A stretch of 35,336 nt of DNA. It comes from Roseateles_B flavus. GTDB taxonomy: Bacteria; Pseudomonadota; Gammaproteobacteria; Burkholderiales; Burkholderiaceae_C. The stretch covers positions 1 to 35,336 of the forward strand of contig NZ_JBDPZC010000021.1 of the NCBI RefSeq assembly GCF_039872765.1, written 5' to 3'. Below are positions 29,901-35,336 of this stretch, in pieces. The first letter of the stretch is position 1, and every line of letters starts with the position of its first letter. The position numbers were made by a program, and so were the translations under genes. Under the pieces are notes generated by a model that made no database searches, was not told the DNA's origin, and saw nothing but the letters and a program-made list of their open reading frames with translations.

Positions 29901-32900
29901 CTGCGGCTGTGACACCAGGCCCTCGGCCAGCCGTTCGAAGCTCTCGGCCAGCCGTTCGATGGTCTCCGGGCGGAACAGGGCCACGTCGTATTCCCAGTCC
30001 AGCACCAGCTCGCCCTCGAACTCGCGTGCGGTCAGCATCAGGTCATGCTTGGAGGCGCTGCCCGTGCCCCCCACCTCGCTGATGGTCAGGCCGGGCATCC
30101 CTTCACCCCCCTCCTCTGCAAAGGCCTGCAGGGTCAGCATGACCTGGAACAGCGGCGAATAGGCCATGCTGCGTTCGGGCCGCAGGCGCTCCACCAGCTG
30201 CTCGAACGGCGCCTGCTGATGCGCGAAGGCCTCCAGCAGCGTCCGGCGGCTCTGCGCCAGCGCCGCATGGAAGTCCTGCCTTTCGCTGAAGTCGCTGCGA
30301 AGCACGAGCGTGTTGACGAAGAAGCCGATCAGCGGGGCGATCTCGGGCTGCTCGCGGTTGGCGATGGGCATGCCCAGCACGATGTCCCGCGCATTGCTCC
30401 AGCGCGCGAGCAGCACGCCAAAGGCCGCATGCAGGCCCATGAACAGCGTGGCGTCGGCCTGCTGGCACAGGGCCTTCAGCCGGACCAGCGTGGGCGCCGG
30501 CAGGCGGCTGCTCACCGACGCGCCCTCGAAGCGCTGATGCGCGGGGCGCGGAAAGTCCAGGGGCAGGCTGTGCACCAGAGGCAGGTCATGGAGCTGCCGT
30601 TCCCAGTACTGGAAGAGCCGCTCCAGGTTCTCGCCCTGCAGATGCTCGTGCTGCCACTGCGCGTAGTCACCGTACTGCAGCGCCAGCGGCGGCAGGGGGT
30701 CGGGTTCCTGCCTCGAGAAGGCGCCGTAGAGGGTCGTGAATTCCTGCACCAGCACCTCCATGGACCAGCCGTCCGCCGCCACGTGGTGCATCACGAGCAG
30801 CAGCACGTGGTCCTCGTCGGCGAGGCGCATCAAGTGCAGGCGCAGCATGAGGTCGCGGCCCAGGTCGAAGGGCAGCAGGCTCTGCGACTGCAGGGCCTGC
30901 GCCACCGCCGCCTCCCGCGACGCGGCGGGCAGGCCGCTCAGGTCCAGCATCGCCAGCGGCAGCCCGCGCGCCGGCTGCACGCGCTGTTCCGGCTCGCCCT
31001 GCTCGTTGAGCACCAGCGTGGAGCGCAGGACTTCGTGGCGGGCCAGGATGGTGTCGAAGGCACGCTGCAGGGCCGGCACGTCCAGCGGGCCTTGCAGCCT
31101 CAGGGCATTGGGGATGTTGTAGTGCGCGCTGGACTGCTCGATCCGGTCGATCAGCCACAGCCGCTGCTGGGCAAAGGACAGCGGCGCCACGGCGCGGTCC
31201 TGGCGCCGCCGCACCGGCGGCGTGCGCGTCTGGCTGAGCTGCAAGGCAAAGCCCTCGATGGTCGGCGCCTCGAACAGGGCCCGCACCGGCGCGCTCAGGT
31301 TCAGGCGCTGGCTGACCCGCGACAACACCTGCGTGGCACGCAGCGAATGGCCGCCCAGCTCGAAGAAGTTGTCGGTGACGCCCACCCGCTCGACACCCAG
31401 CACCTCCTGCCAGATCAGGCACAGGGCCTGCTCCAGCTCAGTGCGGGGGGCCTGGTAGTCCTTGCGGGCGGCGGCCGCGAAGTCGGGCGCGGGAAGCGCC
31501 TTGCGGTCCAGCTTGCCATTGCTCGTCAGCGGCAGGGCCTCCAGCTTCATGAAGACCGCGGGCACCATGTAGGCCGGCAGGCGCTGGCCCAGCACGGCGC
31601 GCAGCGTGTCGGCGTCGGACTGGCCGGTCAGGTAGGCGACCAGGTGCTTCTGCGCGCCGGTGCCCAGGGCGATCACCGCCACGTCGCCCACGCCCTCGCA
31701 GCTGGCCAGGGCGGCCTCGATCTCCCCCAGCTCGATGCGGTAGCCCCGGATCTTGACCTGGTGGTCGGCACGGCCGAGGTACTCCAGGATGCCGTCCGCG
31801 CGCCAGCGCGCCAGATCCCCGGTGCGGTACATGCGCTCGCCGGGGAACCAGGGGTCCGGCACGAAGCGGCTGGCACTGAGCTCCGGCAGATTCAGGTACT
31901 CGCGGGCCACGCTGCCGCCGGCGATGGTGATCTCGCCGGGGGCGCCCAGCGGTGCCAGTCCACCCTCGGCATCCAGGAGGTAGATGCGCCGGTCGCCGAT
32001 GGGGCGGCCGATGGGCAGCTCCGCACCTTCGCTGCCGTCGACGATATGGCAGCTTGCCACCACCGTGCACTCGACGGGGCCGTAGCCGTTGACGATGCGC
32101 AGCCGGGGATAGGCGTCCTTGAGCCGGCGCGCGTGCGGTGCCGACACCCGGTCACCGCCGGACAGCATCTGCTTCAGCGGTGCAAAGGCCTGAAGCTGCT
32201 CGTCGACCATCAGGCTGAACAGCGCGGCCGGCAGGAACAGCGTGTTCACCCCCTGGCTCGAGATGGTCTGGGCAATGCCCTCCGGCGTGACGTCGTCGCC
32301 TTCGTAGACCACCACGGTTCCGCCATGGCACAGCGCCGGCCACAGCTCCAGCGTGAGCGCATCCCAGGACATGGAGGCCGCCTGGAGGAAGACGCAGGAC
32401 GCGTCGAACTGCAGGTAGTCGACCCCGCGCATGAAGCCCAGCAGACTTCGATGGGGAATCGCGGTGCCCTTGGGCCGCCCCGTGGAGCCGGAGGTGTAGA
32501 CGCAGTAGGCCAGGTCATCGGGCAGCACCTGCGTGTCGGGAGCCTCCTCGCTGAAGGCGCCCAGCAGCGCATCCAGGGACGCCATGCCGTCGATGCAGAT
32601 CCGCTGCAGGCCGGGACGCTCCACCAGCGCGGCGTGGTCGCTGTGGACGATGGCCACCGAGCAGGCCGAGTCCTCCAGCATGAAAGCAATGCGCTGCGGC
32701 GGCAGGCGCGGGTCCAGGGGCACGTAGGCCCCGCCCGCCTTCATGACGCCCAGCAGGCTCACGGCCCAGGCCATGCCCCGGGGCAGGCACACCGCCACCC
32801 GCGCGTCACGGCCCACGCCGTGCGTCTGCAGCGCGTGTGCGAGCTGGTTGGCGAGGCGGTCCAGGCGTCCGAAGCTCAGGCGCTCCGTGCCCTGCACCAG

Positions 32901-34553
32901 GGCCACTGCCTCGGGTCGGACGGCCGCCTGCCGCGCGACGAGTTCGTGTGCCAGGGCATCCGTCGGGCAGGGGCGGACGCCGGCATTGAGGCCGTGGACC
33001 AGCTGATGGCGCTCGGCCTCGTCCAGCATGTCCACCTGCCGGAAGCTGTGGTCCGGCTGGTCCAGCATGGCCCGCAGCAGGCGCTCGAAATGCCGGGCCA
33101 GGCGCTCGATGGTGCCGGCGCGGAACAGGGCCGTGCAGTAGTCCCAGCTGATGTGCAGGCCGCCGTCGGGCAGCTCGGCGCAGTCCAGGGTGAGGTCGTA
33201 CTTCGCAAAGGTGGTGTCGCCCTCGATCGGTTCGATCGAGAGGTCCCGGGAGGCAAACTCGCCCTGCGCATTGTTCTGCAGGGTCAGGATGACCTGGAAC
33301 AGCGGCGCATGCGCCATGCTGCGCTCAGGCTGCAGGCGCTCCACCACCTGCTCGAACGGCGCCTGCTGGTGGGCATAGGCCTGCAGCAGCATGCGCCGGC
33401 TGCGTTCGACCAGCTCGCGCAGGCCCGGGCTGCCGCCCAGGTCGGACCGCAGGCAGACCGAGTTGACGAAGAAGCCGATCAGGCCTGCGATCTCGGCCTG
33501 CTCGCGATTGGCCAGGGCGGTACCCATGACGATGTCGGTCTCGCCGGAATGGCGCGCCAGCAAGGCCGCAAATGCCGCATGCAGCCCCATGAAGAGACTG
33601 GCGCCGCCGGCTTGGCAGAGGCCGCGCAGCCTTTCGACCAGCCGTGCCTCCAGGGTCTGGCTCAGGCGCGCACCCTCGAAGCTCTGCTGCGGGGGGCGCG
33701 CCGCATCCAGGGCCAGGCCGTGGGTGGCCGGCGCCCCGGCAAGCTGCTCGGCCCAGTAGTCCAGCTGCGCCTGCAGCGCGGCGCCGTCCAGGTGCTGCCG
33801 CTGCCAGAGCGCGTAGTCGCCATACTGCAGCTCCAGGGCCGGGAGCGGGTCGTCCATCCCCTGAGAGAAGGCGCCATACAGCGCACTGAACTCGTTGACC
33901 AGCACGCCCAGCGACCAGCCGTCCGAAGCGATGTGGTGCATGCTGACCAGCAAGGCGTGGTCCTGCGGACCCAGGCACACCAGCAGGGCGCGGAGCATCC
34001 AGTCGCGATCGAGCTGGAAGGGCCGGGCCAGGTCCCGCTCCAGCAAGGCCTGCAGCGCGGCCTCGCGGTCGGAGGGCGGCAGCATCGAGAGGTCCTCGCG
34101 CTGCACCTGGAAGCCTTCGGCCGCGCGGATGCGCTGCTGCGGCGCCCCGCCCTCGCCCACCACGAAGACGGTGCGCAGGCTTTCGTGGCGCTCGATGATG
34201 CGCGTCAGCGCCCGCTCCACGGCCACCGCATCCAGCGGTCCCTTGAGGCGCAGGGCCGCCGGCATGTTGTACTGCGCGCCCGCGCCGTCAATCTGATCGA
34301 GCAGCCACAGCCGCTGCTGCGCGTAGGACAGGGGCAGCTCGCGCAGGCCCGGCGGCCGGCGCTCGATCCGGGCGGCGGTGCCACGCTCGACGCGGCTGGA
34401 CAGCAGCTCGATGAGCGCAGCCTTGTTCGCGGAGATGGCCGCCCGCAGTTCGGCCGTGAGCGCGCCTGGCCGGGCCTTGAAGCCCAGGGCTCCGTCCTTG
34501 AGAAACAGGTGCACCCCTTGCTGCGCAGCCTGCTGCAGGATGGAACTTGGCAT
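23958..34553 (-). CDS. Three-module nonribosomal peptide synthetase with terminal thioesterase
   Basis: A 3531-residue cytoplasmic assembly-line enzyme. Residues 1-50 look like a TubC-type N-terminal docking domain. Module 1: C (HHIASDG at 206), A (TSGSTG at 687), PCP Ser1070. Module 2: C (HHVAADG at 1256), A (1738), PCP Ser2142. Module 3: C (HHIASDG at 2328), A (2815), PCP Ser3207. The thioesterase has Ser3338 in GWSAGG and His3499. All three HHxxxDG motifs are intact and no epimerase or methyltransferase is present. Specificity codes read by eye: A1 DALFLGGVVK (hydrophobic, uncertain), A2 DVQFVAHVVK (proline type), A3 DAQDVGVVDK (glutamine type). The ATG overlaps the stop of the upstream NRPS by one base (TGATG). 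The product should end in X-Pro-Gln, released by the thioesterase as an acid or a ring. Confidence 0.96.
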   Translation of the reverse strand: MPSSILQQAAQQGVHLFLKDGALGFKARPGALTAELRAAISANKAALIELLSSRVERGTAARIERRPPGLRELPLSYAQQRLWLLDQIDGAGAQYNMPAALRLKGPLDAVAVERALTRIIERHESLRTVFVVGEGGAPQQRIRAAEGFQVQREDLSMLPPSDREAALQALLERDLARPFQLDRDWMLRALLVCLGPQDHALLVSMHHIASDGWSLGVLVNEFSALYGAFSQGMDDPLPALELQYGDYALWQRQHLDGAALQAQLDYWAEQLAGAPATHGLALDAARPPQQSFEGARLSQTLEARLVERLRGLCQAGGASLFMGLHAAFAALLARHSGETDIVMGTALANREQAEIAGLIGFFVNSVCLRSDLGGSPGLRELVERSRRMLLQAYAHQQAPFEQVVERLQPERSMAHAPLFQVILTLQNNAQGEFASRDLSIEPIEGDTTFAKYDLTLDCAELPDGGLHISWDYCTALFRAGTIERLARHFERLLRAMLDQPDHSFRQVDMLDEAERHQLVHGLNAGVRPCPTDALAHELVARQAAVRPEAVALVQGTERLSFGRLDRLANQLAHALQTHGVGRDARVAVCLPRGMAWAVSLLGVMKAGGAYVPLDPRLPPQRIAFMLEDSACSVAIVHSDHAALVERPGLQRICIDGMASLDALLGAFSEEAPDTQVLPDDLAYCVYTSGSTGRPKGTAIPHRSLLGFMRGVDYLQFDASCVFLQAASMSWDALTLELWPALCHGGTVVVYEGDDVTPEGIAQTISSQGVNTLFLPAALFSLMVDEQLQAFAPLKQMLSGGDRVSAPHARRLKDAYPRLRIVNGYGPVECTVVASCHIVDGSEGAELPIGRPIGDRRIYLLDAEGGLAPLGAPGEITIAGGSVAREYLNLPELSASRFVPDPWFPGERMYRTGDLARWRADGILEYLGRADHQVKIRGYRIELGEIEAALASCEGVGDVAVIALGTGAQKHLVAYLTGQSDADTLRAVLGQRLPAYMVPAVFMKLEALPLTSNGKLDRKALPAPDFAAAARKDYQAPRTELEQALCLIWQEVLGVERVGVTDNFFELGGHSLRATQVLSRVSQRLNLSAPVRALFEAPTIEGFALQLSQTRTPPVRRRQDRAVAPLSFAQQRLWLIDRIEQSSAHYNIPNALRLQGPLDVPALQRAFDTILARHEVLRSTLVLNEQGEPEQRVQPARGLPLAMLDLSGLPAASREAAVAQALQSQSLLPFDLGRDLMLRLHLMRLADEDHVLLLVMHHVAADGWSMEVLVQEFTTLYGAFSRQEPDPLPPLALQYGDYAQWQHEHLQGENLERLFQYWERQLHDLPLVHSLPLDFPRPAHQRFEGASVSSRLPAPTLVRLKALCQQADATLFMGLHAAFGVLLARWSNARDIVLGMPIANREQPEIAPLIGFFVNTLVLRSDFSERQDFHAALAQSRRTLLEAFAHQQAPFEQLVERLRPERSMAYSPLFQVMLTLQAFAEEGGEGMPGLTISEVGGTGSASKHDLMLTAREFEGELVLDWEYDVALFRPETIERLAESFERLAEGLVSQPQRNVFLGPLLSPEEQEGLLALAPAARDGDTALRGVHQLFEARCRLQPEHPAVTFEGRTLSYAELDGRANRLARHLQARHGVGPDVVVGVCLERSLDMVVALLAVLKAGGAYAPLDPSYPAQRIHHVLAHAQLKTVLTQRRLVADGLVPAGSALCLDEPALQALLDAGPSVPPADEGLSSEHLAYVIYTSGSTGQPKGVAMPHAPLLNLLAWHQSDASGLAAAARTLQFAALGFDVAFQEVFSTLATGGQLFLVDEELRRDPVRLLAFIEAVQLQRLFLPVVALQSLCEAAQTEAADLSSLQDVVVAGEQLRITPAVVRFAERARLLGLHNHYGPTETHVVTALRMGLEQIRTQPLPPIGRPIAQVRILILDAQGQLVPRGTVGELYVAGAALARGYHREAQLTQQRFISCQALVPEGAPLGLDQDTRLYKTGDLARWLPDGNLEFLGRSDHQVKIRGFRIELGEIEVALSACDGVREAVVVARELASEQKLVAYFTGEAGVVDVAALRERLSRQLPEYMVPAAFVPLEALPQTPNGKLDRKALPAPELGTQGREYVAPRTELEAQLCEIWQEVLGVAQVGVTDHFFELGGHSLRATQLLARISQRLKLSAPVRALFEAPTVQGLAAQLKPLQAQPLSRRIDRTRAPLSFAQQRLWLIDRIEQSSVHYHMPSALRLQGALDLAALRRAFDTILARHEVLRTVLVLDEHGEPQQQVQPAVPLPLELIDLSALTGPTQAQAVEQALATHSLQPFDLGRDLMLRACLLRLGAQEHILLVVMHHIASDGWSMNVLVDEFTALYGAFSAHQPDPLPPLALQYGDYAQWQRNTLQGGSLAQLLGYWERQLHDLPLVHGLPLDYPRPAEQRFEGASLTTRLPTALVQSLKALCLQADASFFMGLHAAFSVLLARWSAERDIVMGTPIANREQPEIAPLIGFFVNTLVLRSRLSPDASFLQLIEHSRQTILEAFAHQQAPFDHLVERLKPERSMAYTPLFQVMLDLQDGEGEPGDAGSGNALQGLALGAVEGGGVTAKFDLTLTARHAQGGLQLEWVYSTALFRPETLQRMADSFVRLLQALTSEPQGRVFQHPMLEAAEAQRLTRQWNATTQACPQGQGLHQLFEQQVKRTPQAVALVHQGQSLSYADLNAGANRLASHLRERCHVGDETLVGLCLPRGVLQLMAVLGIWKAGGAYVPLDVDQPVQRLQAIADEAALGLVLVPGDDPALAAAFEGRALCVDETLLTGELARYSAHDLPQLPGREHALAYVIFTSGSTGKPKGVMVEHRSVVNLWEGLRRTAYALQEPGATVALNASLVFDASVQGLVQLLSGHRLVVVPKEVRPDAQALVQWLQAQRVEVVDCTPSQLEMWVQAGLLEQQAVRPRLVIGGEAIAPALWQRLQASGWQAFNVYGPTECTVDASWAAIHAGPSLPHIGRPLGHVQAYVLNEVGQLVPQGCAGELCIAGVGLARGYLNRDELTQEKFVPNPFHDEGDPGSSARMYRTGDLARWREDGVLEYLGRLDHQVKIRGFRIELGEIEAALAACEGVREAVVLAREVGGDKKLVAYFTGEASKTDGATLREKLARQLPDYMVPSAFMALETLPQTPNGKLDRKALPEPELGGQVREYVAPRNEVEAQLCEIWQEVLGVERVSVKDDFFELGGHSLTALRMVAQLDRRLGRAVPVRLLFQRRTLEQLAQALAEGQPDRQGPLLCFTPGQPAQHAPVFLVHPGEGEVDYVRRLAAHLPAALPVYGLAAIGFLPGEVPLRRVPDMARAYLEALRHVQPRGPYRLAGWSAGGTIACEMAAQLQRSGETVEFLGLIDTASSYADLAGLLPPETGDADLDLAAMLCADLQRQPLPEALLARLQGLAAQGDVPGLLALCRDSQLMPAELPLDALRRHAEVRVGILRALASYERPRLQGTIHLFMAEEGRASPALGWEAQPDLALVLETLDGDHDSIVAEPRVGLLAARMARWLMAGAAIPTQREM
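25181..25533. repeat. 353-bp near-identical repeat in module 3 A domain, copy 1
   Basis: This stretch matches 34984-35336 at a constant offset of 9803 bases with one mismatch, at 25226. It encodes the C-terminal part of the A domain. Weaker similarity continues back to about 24985. The second copy reaches the window edge, so the full repeat may be longer. Confidence 0.9.
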
Positions 34554-35336
34554 CAGAAAACTCCTTCTTCGTAGGCTTCATCAGGTCCCAGGGCCTGGGC
34601 TGCGTTTTCATTGAGGGTCAGGGCTTGCGCCAGTGCGGCCAGCCTTTCGACGGTCGGACCGGCAAAGAGCACCTGGGCGGAGACCTCGAAGCCCAGACGC
34701 TTGTGGATGGCGGCGACCATGCGGACAGCCAGCAGCGAGTGCCCGCCCAGCAGGAAGAAGTCGTCCATGACCCCCACCCGCTCCACGCCCAGCACCTCCT
34801 GCCAGATCTCGCACAGCTGCGCCTCCACCTCGTTGCGCGGCGCCACGTACTCGCGGGCCTGCCCGCCCAGCTCCGGCTCCGGCAGCGCCTTGCGGTCCAG
34901 CTTGCCGTTGGGCGTCAGCGGCAGCGCCTCCAGCACCACGAAGGCCGAGGGCACCATGTAGTCCGGCAGGCGCCGGCCCAGGCTCTCGCGCAGCGTGGCC
35001 CCGTCGGTCTTGCTGGCCTCGCCGGTGAGGTAGGCCACCAGCTTCTTGTCACCGCCCACCTCGCGGGCCAGCACCACGGCCTCGCGCACGCCTTCGCAGG
35101 CCGCCAGTGCCGCCTCGATCTCACCCAGCTCGATCCGGAAGCCCCGGATCTTCACCTGGTGGTCCAGCCGGCCCAGGTACTCCAGCACCCCGTCCTCGCG
35201 CCAGCGCGCCAGATCGCCCGTGCGGTACATGCGTGCGCTGCTGCCCGGATCGCCTTCGTCATGGAAGGGGTTGGGCACGAACTTCTCCTGCGTCAGCTCG
35301 TCGCGGTTCAGATAGCCCCGCGCCAGGCCCACGCCC
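34553..35336 (-). CDS. Upstream NRPS, C-terminal part (A-PCP and docking tail)
   Basis: The last 260 residues or so of another synthetase; the gene enters from the right edge. Visible are the end of an A domain (MYRTGDLARWREDG, NGKLDRKALP), a PCP with FFLLGGHSLLAVRM (usual FFELGGHS), and a short tail ending GPDEAYEEGVF. Acidic tails of this kind are the known partners of TubC-type docking domains, and the next protein starts with one. It therefore most likely hands its peptide to module 1 of the downstream synthetase. The stop shares one base with the next start (TGATG). The specificity-determining part of the A domain lies outside the window. The A-domain part is almost identical to that of module 3. 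Confidence 0.93.
   Translation of the reverse strand, partial: GVGLARGYLNRDELTQEKFVPNPFHDEGDPGSSARMYRTGDLARWREDGVLEYLGRLDHQVKIRGFRIELGEIEAALAACEGVREAVVLAREVGGDKKLVAYLTGEASKTDGATLRESLGRRLPDYMVPSAFVVLEALPLTPNGKLDRKALPEPELGGQAREYVAPRNEVEAQLCEIWQEVLGVERVGVMDDFFLLGGHSLLAVRMVAAIHKRLGFEVSAQVLFAGPTVERLAALAQALTLNENAAQALGPDEAYEEGVF
34984..35336. repeat. 353-bp near-identical repeat in upstream NRPS A domain, copy 2
   Basis: Counterpart of 25181-25533, differing at one base (35029), which changes Phe to Leu in the YFTGE/YLTGE segment. It may extend beyond the window. Confidence 0.9.

Noticed and set aside
30045..34574. Very long plus-strand frames opposite the NRPS (up to 1509 codons)
   Set aside because: These are antisense shadows of a GC-rich gene; they are rich in Gln, Ala, Arg and His and have no family features.

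Overview
This GC-rich window (estimated near 70% by eye) looks like a Burkholderiales chromosome, possibly the Roseateles/Rubrivivax/Mitsuaria group. That placement is inferred from codon bias, a PEP-CTERM protein, a MalEFGK-type importer and a large NRPS. No rRNA or taxonomic marker is present. No tRNA, rRNA, CRISPR array or insertion sequence was recognised.

Left end (1-2561): the first codons of a type I secretion ABC transporter run off the left edge on the minus strand. After a 395-base gap comes a PEP-CTERM exported protein whose reading frame has no canonical start and looks frameshifted by one base at the start codon. A CPA2-type cation/proton antiporter follows.

Centre (2648-20500): two divergent operons for alpha-glucan use share a promoter region at about 12025-12373. 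Leftward run glgP, glgB, an exported esterase, glgX and malQ, with ATGA start/stop overlaps on both sides of the esterase. Rightward run malK, malE, malF, malG, an exported GH13 amylase with an N-terminal carbohydrate-binding-like region, and an aldo/keto reductase. Together they describe a route: the exported GH13 enzyme cuts alpha-glucans outside the cytoplasm, MalEFGK imports the maltodextrins, and GlgP, GlgX, MalQ and GlgB phosphorolyse, debranch, disproportionate or store them. Two adjacent palindromes in the shared promoter are candidate operators. No transcription factor is encoded in the window.

Right centre (20501-23181): the gap between converging genes holds a tandem array of a 78-bp repeat whose units form a long hairpin. 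All three substitution types in the hairpin stem stay paired as G-U wobbles only when read from the minus strand, which suggests a structured minus-strand RNA. Then come an unrecognised 151-residue protein, an NTF2-like lipoprotein, a GFA-family zinc protein and the ribosome-rescue factor ArfB.

Right end (23203-35336): a nonribosomal peptide synthetase locus on the minus strand. An upstream NRPS enters from the right edge and ends in A-PCP plus an acidic tail. It overlaps by one base a 3531-residue NRPS with a TubC-like docking domain, three C-A-PCP modules and a terminal thioesterase. A stand-alone type II thioesterase follows. Hand-read specificity codes predict a hydrophobic residue (uncertain), then proline, then glutamine at the C-terminal end of the product.
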